A program made the translations under genes and the position numbers. 64,000 bases of DNA, from assembly GCF_965638725.1 (NCBI RefSeq), contig NC_134962.1, positions 7,199,501 to 7,263,500 on the forward strand, in the 5' to 3' direction. This DNA is from Aptenodytes patagonicus. Lineage: Eukaryota > Chordata > Aves > Sphenisciformes > Spheniscidae. This document shows positions 50,949 through 61,320 of the stretch, in pieces (positions within the stretch are counted from its first letter, which is position 1; each line of letters begins with the position of its first letter). The notes under the pieces are model-generated. The model did not search any database. It was not told the origin of the DNA and was given only the letters and a program-made list of their open reading frames with translations.

Positions 50949-51159
50949 AACCAGAAAACCAAAGGTTTTTTCCCCTGATGGTGCCACTCCTTACATGCTA
51001 GAGATGGACTGAATGCTGTGCCTGTCACCAGCCACTCCTAGACCCGCAGAAGTACCAGTTTCAGGCTGTTTAAAACGATGTCTACTTGTGTGTCTGCCTA
51101 TTTGTGTGTGACCCCATGTGAAGACTGCAAAAGAAACATCCTTGGCTAAGCCATCTTGC

Positions 51160-51180
51160 AAAAAAAAAAAAAAAAAAAAA
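51160..51180. repeat. A-run, 21 bases
   Basis: Twenty-one consecutive A followed by a purine-rich stretch (GGAGGAAAAAGG). A retroposed mRNA tail was considered, but no gene-like sequence lies 5' of it. Confidence 0.9.
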
Positions 51181-52734
51181 GGAGGAAAAAGGAAGTGGGG
51201 TAAAAAAGTCCCACAAGTGTTTACTTGGTTGTCAGTTCACGTTTCAGCATATGGGATTTTCCTGAAATCAGTGGGAAAGGCCATGCCATGGGCGGTTTTC
51301 TGTTTCTAGCCGCAGAAGAGCACTCCCATAAGACTGCTTCTCTCTCAAATACTGCGATAAGAGATATCAGAACCTATCCTTTAATTACGAATTAGGTCTA
51401 ACTTTTGCCTTGTTAATTTGGCCCAAGGATTTCCTGTTGTACTCTTTTTGTGTTTGGAAGATGTGACCTTAATACTGTCCTATGGTTGTAAAAAAATTCA
51501 GCTTCAGTGCTTTTATCTGCCTTGCTTTTTGCAAATAACTTCTGGAAGACAGTGAGGCAAACTTTACTTCTTATGGTTCATGGGTAACTAGGAATAGTAA
51601 AGGCCTGTGTCCAGCTATTAAACCAACCACACATGCACAGTCACACTGCTGCCCTCGGAGATGTTGCCCTTCAACAGTAAAACAGGACTTAAATGCTCCT
51701 CAACGTTAGAGAGATTCCCTTTTCTACATTCTGAAATTTGCAATATGAGCCAGTTTTTTTGAATAATGTCAAACTACAGAGTGTGAATATGGAATATTTT
51801 CTGTTAGAAACGGAATCTTCTTGATTTGGAAAGCAAAATATATTTGGAAAGCAAATATGGTTCATGAAACCTTGTACCATTTATTATGTAAAACAGAAGT
51901 GACAACTAGTTAGTCTCATACCATTTCTTGTTCCTTTTTTTTTTTTTTCAGTTCAAGTGCACAAGGTTATTTACACATCTTTCTTGTATTTAATAATAAT
52001 GTATGGTTAGGTATTTCTGAATAGCACATTTTCCCATTTAACACAAGAAAACAAGCTGGTGTTTAAGTTTTTGTACTGAATATTGTCTTGACGAGAAAAG
52101 GTGTCATGAAAAGGTTACATCAATCGCTCATCTTACACAACTTCTGATGGCAGAAATAATTAAATTTCAGCTGAATTCACCAAGGGCACTTTTGTTGACT
52201 GCTTAGAAACTTCTCAAAACATTTTGTAACCTTGCTCTTTTAGGCCAGCGCCTCAGAGGACGCAGGTGCCAGAACCCTAAACCAATGAAGCCTGACCTCA
52301 TGAGCTCCTCATTCATAGTTATCTGAAGGATATTGTGTCACTACCCAACAAACTTGCAGAGGGGTGGAGTGAACCTTTAAACCTCTCCTGCTTCCCCTGA
52401 CTCCGGTCACTTTGAATCTGTGCTCTATTATTGCCTTTGTTTTCTGGACTGGCTGTTATTAATTAATTTATATATATACACATTAAAAATGTGTCTAAAT
52501 ACAATATATTAACAATATATAGTCATAATATTACTAAGGATTTTCTTTATGCAAGCCAATGCTGCCTTTCCTCCTCCAAGCAATGTCAGCTTGAAAGGCT
52601 TGTGTGGACTGTCTGGAGAGACCATGTGCTAACAGGGTGGCTAGAGATCTGTCACAGCTATAAATACACACCCCTGCCTAGTGGGTTATTTTTCCTGCAC
52701 TGGCTAATTAAATGTCAGAGCAGGAAGGGGAATA

Positions 52735-52810
52735 AAATACTGCTTTTACCATTTTGCAGTGGTGATATGAGATTCAAAGCCAGGGTACCTCATTCCTGTG
52801 TCTTAACCAC
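52735..52810 (-). mobile_element. MIR-like ancient SINE relic (5' end)
   Basis: The order CATTTTGCAG, GAGATTCAAAGCCAGGG, CCTGTGTCTTAACCACAAG resembles the reverse complement of the MIR 5' half, whose landmarks are 'ggttaagagcac' and 'gggttcgaatcc'. It is short and degraded. A further faint MIR-like patch lies at 53190-53215 (TTGTAAAATAGAGGATAATG). Confidence 0.35.
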
Positions 52811-55800
52811 AAGAAAGTTCTTTTTCTGGATGTAGTTCTCCTTTCCCTCTCCATGAAAAGCAGAGCAGCAAGCTCATTCAGTCTGTGAGCCTGAGCTTCA
52901 TGTTTTCTTCTCTGTAGCTGGGCAGGTATTTTTCTTGAAATCTCTTACTTCATTTTCCATGTTAAGTGAGAAACGATGCCTGAATGCGGCCAAGCTCTGC
53001 AGACTTCCCCTTGCTCTTTCCATTGCCCAGCAAACAGCCTGATGATGAATAACTTAGTGACACCGAGATTGGAATTTTAAAAAGCTCTTAGTAATAACCT
53101 GCCACTGGCAAACTGGTGGCTAAGGTTTCTAAATAACAGCTATGGCTAAAAATACAGAAGAGAGTGCAGCTGAGTGCTCCCTACATTGTAAAATAGAGGA
53201 TAATGAGGAATACTTCCTGGAGGGAAAATTGGCAGGGCAGGGTCTTGATTTAGCCCATTTCAGTTTTCTGTTGCTGCTGCCGCCCAGGACTATGCCTGCA
53301 GGCCTGTTTTCTTGGGGATGCTCTTTCAGAGACTGTGCCAAAAGAGGTTGCCCAAAAGCAAGTTTTATTTCAATGAAATTCCTCATTCGAACACCAATTT
53401 TGTCAATCATTTTTAAAGCCAGCATCTAGGAATCTGACTTGTGTTTGCTGAGTTTAGTGATGTGTAATAGTCCCCTCTTCAGAAAAGCTGGGCTTGCAAC
53501 TGTTCTTGCTGAAGTTTTGGTGATTCACTGCCTTGCTTGAGCTTAAAATTATACCACTGCGTGTATAAAGAAGGGTGAGGGTTTTAGTGAACGCTTGGTC
53601 ATTATGTTTGCAACATTCCTGTCTAAAGCCTGCAATGGGATTAGCTGTGCGTACTGAACAGATGGACAACTGCATGCGTAACTTCAGCCAACAATATCAC
53701 TTACTGGAGACATAGCGGTTGTGTGTGGAAGCCCTTTGCTTTATTCTGACCCTGTCATTTGCTGACCAAGACTGAAAACAGAGGAGGTGACTGTATTAGA
53801 GCTGTCCTGGCACATGGTGCAGTGGCCAGAATGAAATGGGGGGAAGGTGGGGAGGCAGCTGCAATCTCCTGTCATCTTTTTCTAATATTTGCTTTTGTCA
53901 AAACCAAAATATCTGTTTTGATTGATGAAAGGACCGAAGTTTCAAAAGGAGGTTGTAGGAGAAGAGGCATCCTTTTGTCATAGAGCTCTTTCCAGCATGA
54001 AAAGGCCACCTTGGAGTATGGAGGACCCTGACTCCTCTACCCCCTCTGCACCTCATTAAAAGAGGTTTCATAGCTTTCAGAAGAGTGATCTGACTGTTGC
54101 CCTCGGAGGCTTTCAAGAGCCAGGATTCCTTTAGCTCTCTCTTCGATTCCACAGCCAATTTTTTGCTATTTCAAACCCTTCAGTGTTTACCGCTTGCCCC
54201 TACTGTGCCCCAGCCATTCCCACGAGCTGGTGGACATCCTGGACACAATCACTGGAGAGTCCATCATATTCTGACTCATCTCGTTTAAACCCTTTGGCTC
54301 TTCAATTTTAAACTGCTTTGATGGTCCACTTTTTTGATAGCCTGAAATTAAGGTAGTGTCTGGTGCCATCTTGTGTCACAGAGGAGTAAATATATAGAGC
54401 TGTCACTTATTTTTTAACTTGCTTATCTTTAGGGTGCATCACTGGATGCAGCATCAGTATTAACAAGGCAAGATCACCAGTCACATTCAGACATCTAGGG
54501 TTTTGCTTGAAATGTGTTGTAGGCAGTTGAAAAATGAGTTAAAATATGAATCTGTGTAGTGTCACCAACTTCAGCAAAGCTTTCTTGACTCTAAAGCGCA
54601 GGCTGTGGGGCAAGCAGGTGTGAGCAGTGCTGGCTAAAGGCCATCAAGCTTCAACTAGAGAGGAACTTCTCACGGCAGGCACTGCCTGCTTTTATGTTAC
54701 TTCATCACAATTTTACAAAGTTGTCCTTGTCAGGGTTAGCTCACCCCTTTCAGGCAAATGATTTTTACCTCCGTCTCCCCATGGCCCCTCTGGGCTGCAG
54801 GAGGCAGAGGGGACGGCAGATGCGGTGGCTGCTGCTGGGACAGGGGTAGCCATGGCTCTCTCCTTTCCTTGGGTGTGGGGTTTGGGGCCGATGTTCTTGT
54901 CCCGTGGAGCTGAACAGCCAGCTGGAATGGCAGGTCCCCTTCTCCGCACCGAGCAGAGCCTCCAGAAGGACCCGGGCACCGCAGGGATCCATCGGGAGCA
55001 CTGTTCTGTCATTTCCTTTATTAATGTTTGTTGCACACAGTGGGAAGCTCAAAGGAAATTGCTCAAGTAGATGAAGAACTGTTATTTTTAGAAACGTGGG
55101 CTGTTTCTTTTCTTTTCTTGATGGTGACAGTGAACCACTATCAAAGGCAGAAGACTGCTGGAAACATTTTGTTGTTCAAAATTCAGTGACTAAGTAGTTT
55201 GTGCATTACCAATTCACAAAGGAACAACTAATAGCTCTGTTGCTAATTATTGATTTGCCGGTACTGATCAAACTGCCACCATGCTTTCCAGGATGTATCA
55301 TACAAAAAAAAATGAAGAATGAGAAAAGAATATTTACTTTTATAAAAGAAGCAAAAAGCCGACACCTCCATCAATTAGGCACCATGTACCTACTTCTTCA
55401 TTTTAATGAATAGATGTATTATCTCTATCTTCTAGTTCCTAGCTTTTTTTTTTTTCTTTTCTGGATTCTCCCATTATTCAGTCAAAATGTGCACATTGAA
55501 TTAATTACAAAATTAACCCAAATTACCTGAAAAAATTTAAACCCCACATTTCAGGAGAAAATATTTCTTTTACAGTATTTGTGGTGAAACATATGGAAAA
55601 TGTTTAAATTTGCCACATGTCCAGCCAGTGTGGCTGGCATGGGCTTCCACTGCACAATGCCGGTGCCTCCTTGCAGGCTGACGGTCCCCAGGCATCCGAG
55701 TGTCCTGCTGGGCTGGACATGCTGCCACACTGACAGTCCTGTCCCAGCCGCCACATCCCTCCCAGCTCTTTCCTCTCTCCCTTGGGCTTTATTTCAAAAT

Positions 55801-58800
55801 CACAGCTATCAACTAAATAATAAAAATAAGATGAAATTGATACATTCTGGCTCTCTCAGACCTGGAGCATGCTCTCTCTCGACCCTGCCAGGAAAGGCTG
55901 GACTGGGTTTTGGATGAGAGTCTGATTTCAACAGGAATAGTTGAACATAAACTGTTCATTTTTCATATTGAAATATATTATTTCTGCTTACAGTTTAAGG
56001 AGAAATTTACAGAGACAAAAGAAGCTAAGATGTATGAAGCTGTGTACCTTGGGAAGGATTTATGGGTGAGAATACTGCAAAAACTGGCAGAATTTGTGCA
56101 AGGATCATGTACTGAGCATCACTAGATGTCACTGTCGACCTGAATTTAGTTTCACAGACTCAATTGCTTGTCAGAAGTTTTAATTTTAAATTATTCATCT
56201 TCTATTCACCTCCCCCGCTTTTTTTTTCTTGCATTTAATGCACAGGGGATCTTCCAGTTCAGTGTAGCATAATCTATTGTGCATAAATATTTTTCTTGCT
56301 TAAAACCAGGATCAAAATTAGGTCAAATAGAAATACCTAAAATTCACAATACCATCAATTTCTGTGCTAGATATTCACTGGGGAAATTGAAAAGGCAAAC
56401 CCCTCTGAAACAGGGTTTCCTTGTAACATATTTGGTTGGTTTTCCAGTTTCGTTCAGAAGTTGTTTGCAGTCACACTATGCATCATGTGAAATGAAGAGG
56501 AGGATGTCCATTTCAGTCCAAAAGATCTCCTTTGCTTCAAAATACTGGATTTCTGCTTATGTTAAAAAGCAGAGCTGATATTTAGGTGATTTATGTGATT
56601 TAATTTAATAATGTTCTCTTTTGAATTGCTAAGCATTTCTATTTTGATACTTCTTGGCTTCTTCATTGAGCCAAATTTCTTCAATGAATTCAAAGAACGT
56701 TGAAGGAAATGCTGATTTCAGCTTGTTTTGTTCACCTGTGCCTATGGAGGCAGAATGACTGGGGAAAAGAAAATCCCCTCCCTGCACTTCCTCTATTTCT
56801 TGCAAGTTCTCGTTTGCCTTTTGGTAAATACCTTTATTTCCTTGTATCCAGTCCAACGTGCTCCTACGTGACTGACCACTACTGCTGTTCGTATCCCTGT
56901 TTGTATCACTGCTGTGCCTTGGAGGCGCAGCCCCAGAGCCAGGCTGTGGTGCAGAGAGGGGCTCCCGCTGCAGAGCTCCCTGCGCAGGGGAACACGAGTC
57001 CTGGCAGCTCTCGTAGTGACTTTTACTCTGCTTTCTACAGGGGGTCAACACATGATTTCCTGGTCATATCTTGCCTCTTGTGTTTCTCTAACATGTCAAT
57101 CCCACTCCCTGCGGCGCAGTCCCACTGCAAGCATCCATAAAGGCAGGAGCAAGTGGTTACCAGACAGGCTCTGAGTCCAGACCAACTCCTTTTAGATGCT
57201 GGTAGAGACAGAAAAAAGTGACCTTCACCTCCTGGCAGGGAAGCAGCTTCTCTCTGGAGCAGGGCTCAACCTCACCAACGCAGGCAGCTGGGAACTGGGA
57301 TACCTGGCTTATCTGTATCAGGGGTTTCCATGCTGTCTTACCGGGACTTTGAAAGTAAAGTGAGGAAGAATGAGCCATTCATAAATGCAAGGCATAAGTA
57401 GCCCTTCTTGACTTTCTTCTTTGAGCTGTAAAGATGTGTGTGATGTCTATAGGACCTTACACCTTGAAATATTCATCAGTGGCCTTCTGCTGTTCTCAGC
57501 AATCATTTGGGGGAGAGGCTCTATTAGCTCTGAAAATCTAAATAATCCCTGCAATATAGCCCCAAATGTTTCCCGTCTCTTTAAAAATAAAGGTGCATGT
57601 AAGACAATTATCACTTTCAGGTGTGAAAAGGACCAGGCTGACCACTCCTCCCTTATCCCCTGTCCCATCAGTGATTCCCAGTTCTGCTTGTTGGCATCAC
57701 TGACTTCAAAGGAGGCACAGAGGATCTGGCTGAGGGTGTCTCAGCTATGGGCTGGAGCACCCTGGCAGGGCAGCTCACACAGTAAATGGAAGATGTCAGT
57801 CTCCCAGGGTTGCCAAGCTGGTAGCTTTAAAATAGCAACTAAAATAAAATTATTGAAAGCCCCCAAACCAAGAAATTTCCGTGGCAGGAGAAGCGAGTGA
57901 GTGAGTGCATGGGAGGAAGGATGGATGGAGAGATGGACAGACGGATGGCTGAACGCCAGTGCTCAGCCAGCTAATGACCGCAAACATTTAATGTAAAGCA
58001 CAAGCCCAGCATCCTACAGGTTAGTTATTTTTCTGCTGGTCTCCTTTGCACCTAGGAGCATCTCTCAGCCTGCCGTCTCTTCTCACTGTGGAGATCCAGG
58101 CTGCGCTGAAGGTATCATTTTTCTCTTTCGTGTTTGTGTTTCAAGGCACAGTCTCTCCTTTGGTCCCTGAGCAGTACATGTAAGCCCTTTATCATGCCAA
58201 CCCTTAATGTCAGGATGTTTTTTATCCAGTATCTCAGTTAAGTTCCTTGATGTACCCATTAACCTAGTCTAAGAAATGACATTTACGATTGCAATATGCT
58301 TCCTTTGGAGTAGATACTCTACCCCTTCTGGTCCTTTCAGCCTTTTCTTCTTTTCTTCCTCTTTCCATTAGAAAAATGAACTATTCTCTCTTCAGTTACT
58401 CATCTTTTTTCCCCCAATTCTTTTTTCTTGGTTTACCTTCAGCATGTTTCCCCACATCACTTTCTGCTGATTAACACCCTTGGTATGCTCGCTGTCATAC
58501 TAGGTCAAAACTCCACATTACATGATGGAGTCGTTAGGAGCTCTGGCTTCCTCTCTTTTTCAGCACCGTCCCACAGAAAAAAGAAAGAAACCATTTATAA
58601 AACAGGTCTAGGCAGTAATTTTGAGGTGAAACAAGTTTCCAGTGAAAGGCTTTGTTTTTCAACTCTAAAATATTTTGTGAGAGCATTCCAGCTCTGCTGA
58701 AACGTTTGTGCTTGAATGAGAGGCAAAAATGTTTCTATGAAGTTAATGCTTTTTTTTTTTAATTAAAAAAAAGCATCATTTCATTCAAACTCTCATTTTT

Positions 58801-61189
58801 GAGAGTGACTCATTCTCATTTGAGAATGACTTATTTAATGATGTCCTTTTCTTGGGTATGAAAATTTTTAAGAAAATCCTTTAATGAAATGAAAAAGGGA
58901 TACACAAACTTTTTTTTTTCTACTTTTGCCTATTAAACAAATATTTCAGGTTGATTAAAAACATACTTGTCATAGGATTTTTTTTTTTTTTAACTTCCAC
59001 AAAAAGCACAAAATAATGAGTTCACACAGGGTTATCCACAATGTGTTACTGGAAAACTCCTGGGGATTTAGCATTTTAAAAAGCAGGTAGGGAAATCTCT
59101 GATTTCTGGCGTGTGAAGTCACTTCCAGGGCTGTGAGGGCCCTGGTTAACAAGAGAAGGGAGATAACACAAACCAGGAGGCTGACAAGGAGGTTCACATC
59201 TTGTGGTTGGATGTAGAAGCGAAGGAAGTTTGGAGAAAGCTGTTCAGAATCTCTGTTAGTAAATCCAAGACACCTGAATTGTCTTTTTAGCCTAAAAAGC
59301 ATAAGGAAAGCATGGCAGATGCGCACTGGTGGGAGTGGGACCAGCCTCGGGGACCGTGGCCAGCGAGTGAGATGCGCAGCAGCACTTTCAGAGAGGTCGT
59401 GGCAACGCAGGGCGCAGAGCTCTCCAGGCAAAAGACCCCCCTGCTTGGCAGCAAACACGCCTAGTGCAGGTACTGAAGAAGGGGGGAAAGTGGTTACAAA
59501 GTCATCTTTGGCACCGGCTTTTTTCCCTATTGTCAGTCGTTCATGTTATTCTGAAGTAAAATATACATTGCTGGTACAACACATTTACCTTGTGCATCAG
59601 TCAGACAACGCTCTGTGTTCTTGTTCTTCCATGTTGGTTCAACACCCTTTCCCCATTCTCTTCATCTTCACTGGAGAGTAGTTTATTGAAGTACCGAATT
59701 TTCCCATGTGTTTCCTGCAGCACATGATTCTGGCATATGTTCGAATCGATTAACTGCGAAGAAAAAAAGAAAATTACACCAGAGCCTTTATTAAGAGGTG
59801 TAATTAACGACTTCAGATTAATTGAAAATGTTTGCTCTAAAAGTAGCAATTGAGCTCCATTCTGATTAACTGCTTTCTCACAGACTTTGTAACCTGGCAG
59901 AGCGTGCTGCTCAGCAGGCAGTGGAGGGAAAAGACCATCTAATATCTCTGCAGAACCTTTATGAAAGAAACCTGTCATTTTCCCATTCTAAAATGTTCTG
60001 TGGTGCTATAATCACATTATAAAAAGAAGTTCCTTGGGATTCTTTAATTTAAAAAAGAAAATCATAGTTCCTCAAGGGCTGAGGACTCTAAGGGGGAATA
60101 GGCCAATACTAGAAATTTGATTCCGAGTGAATTAGTTCCTATTTTATTTTAACCAAATGACTTAAGATAACTGTCAAAGAAACATGTTTCCCATGATTTC
60201 TTTTTCCAGTTTAGTGAAAAATTTCCATCCTGTCATGCTGGACATAGAATAGTCAGAATTGAGAGCATTGAAAAGAAGACAATCTTTTATTAAATACTTC
60301 TTTAGAAGATCTGGACTTAGTCAGGCCCTGTTACGTTATTGGCCTTTGTTAAGCTAACATTGTTTCAAAGAATAGGACTTATTTTTTTAATCAGTTCAAA
60401 TGATTAAAAACTGTTTACATTAGCATATATTGACTTAAGTAATCTTGGGAGAATTCATTCCTAATCCTTTCCCTCCCACGCATTTCCTGTTGTGGTCTTT
60501 CTTGGGTCCATCTACAGTGTTTAGCAAGTGAGTGCTTACAGGCTCTTGGCTGTGAAGCTGGTGAATCCTGTATTGCTGTCAGAGCCTGCTCTTAGGCACA
60601 AGTTTCAGATCTGTTTCTGGCATGTTGAAGACCTGCCTACAAGGTGAACGGGTTGGCCAACTCTGCACCATAGCTTGTGTCTGACTTCCAGCCCGAATTC
60701 AGGTTGCCTGCACTTGCCTCTTAATTTTGCAGTGCTGTCTTTTGGCTGAGCTCTGGCAGATAAATCAGCTGAGCTCCTCAGCAAAAGGTCCATAACTACG
60801 TCATCTGAAAGAGCAGGTGGGATTTATACGCCTGGGTACGTGGGGCTGGGCCAGGGAGCCTTGCCCTTGTGCCCCAGAGTGGTCCATTGACACCTCTTCT
60901 GCACTGAACTTCTCAACTTCCTCTCCCTGCATTGCTTCTATTAAAAAATTTCTTCTGGGCTAGTAGAGGAAGGTGACCCATCATCAAAACAAAATGTTTC
61001 AATTCCTGTCACATTTAAAAAATTTACTTTGCAGGAGATACATAATGGCTTTTGATTCTTCCCTTTTGCCTCTATTTGAAAGAGAAGAAATTTCAAAATA
61101 CGAAGAGTCCAGCTTCCAGCCATGTCTATTCAGAACTTTTAATCTCTGAATTAATTTTGATATGTTTTTGTGTCATAATAGAAGTCACT
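52811..61189. other. Non-coding region
   Basis: No gene supported. GC-richer patches at 54760-55000, 55620-55780, 56920-57020 and 59310-59460 produce overlapping open frames on both strands, the longest 162 codons at 58970-59458 minus. None has a recognisable domain, and no splice-bounded exon could be made convincingly. A stem-loop cluster is at 58746-58829. Confidence 0.55.
58746..58829. repeat. Cluster of three consecutive perfect stem-loops
   Basis: First: ATGC plus eight T (58746-58757) pairs with eight A plus GCAT (58765-58776). Second: ACTCTCA (58789-58795) pairs with TGAGAGT (58800-58806) around TTTT. Third: TCATTCTCA (58810-58818) pairs with TGAGAATGA (58821-58829) around TT. All three arms pair exactly. 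Function is unknown. Confidence 0.85.
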
Positions 61190-61320
61190 GTATATAGGTG
61201 GGGAAACTGAGGTATATTTTCTCTGTAGCTGCTGAACAATTTTTGTCAGAGCCGGGGTTAGATTTCGGGAATGCCTTACTGTTAATTCCCTCTTCTAATC
61301 ACGAGACTCTCTCCTCCAAT
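61190..61320 (-). mobile_element. MIR-like ancient SINE relic
   Basis: The best MIR-like match in the window, in reverse orientation. GGTGGGGAAACTGAGGTA is followed at MIR-like spacing by GTCAGAGCCGGGGTTAGATTT and a degraded end. The corresponding MIR landmarks are 'gaggaaactgaggc' and 'cagagccgggattcgaa'. The assignment is from memory of the consensus. Confidence 0.5.

Larger units (their letters stand above)
46940..52734. other. Non-coding region
   Basis: No gene supported. It contains a C-rich tract at 50925-50948 and a 21-base A-run at 51160-51180. The longest open frame is 129 codons (48555-48944) and has no recognisable domain. Confidence 0.6.

Noticed and set aside
51130-51185. Processed pseudogene ending in the 21-base A-run
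   Set aside because: No gene-like sequence 5' of the A-run, no polyadenylation signal at the usual distance and no visible target-site duplication.
57421-57900. 159-codon plus-strand open frame
   Set aside because: No recognisable family, begins at a non-standard codon, and lies in sequence with open frames on both strands.
58970-59458. 162-codon minus-strand open frame with a hydrophobic stretch (LLVSLLVCVISLLLL)
   Set aside because: One possible membrane segment, but low-complexity ends (LWKLKKKKIL from a poly-T run) and no family resemblance. Probably chance; conservation in another bird would reverse this.
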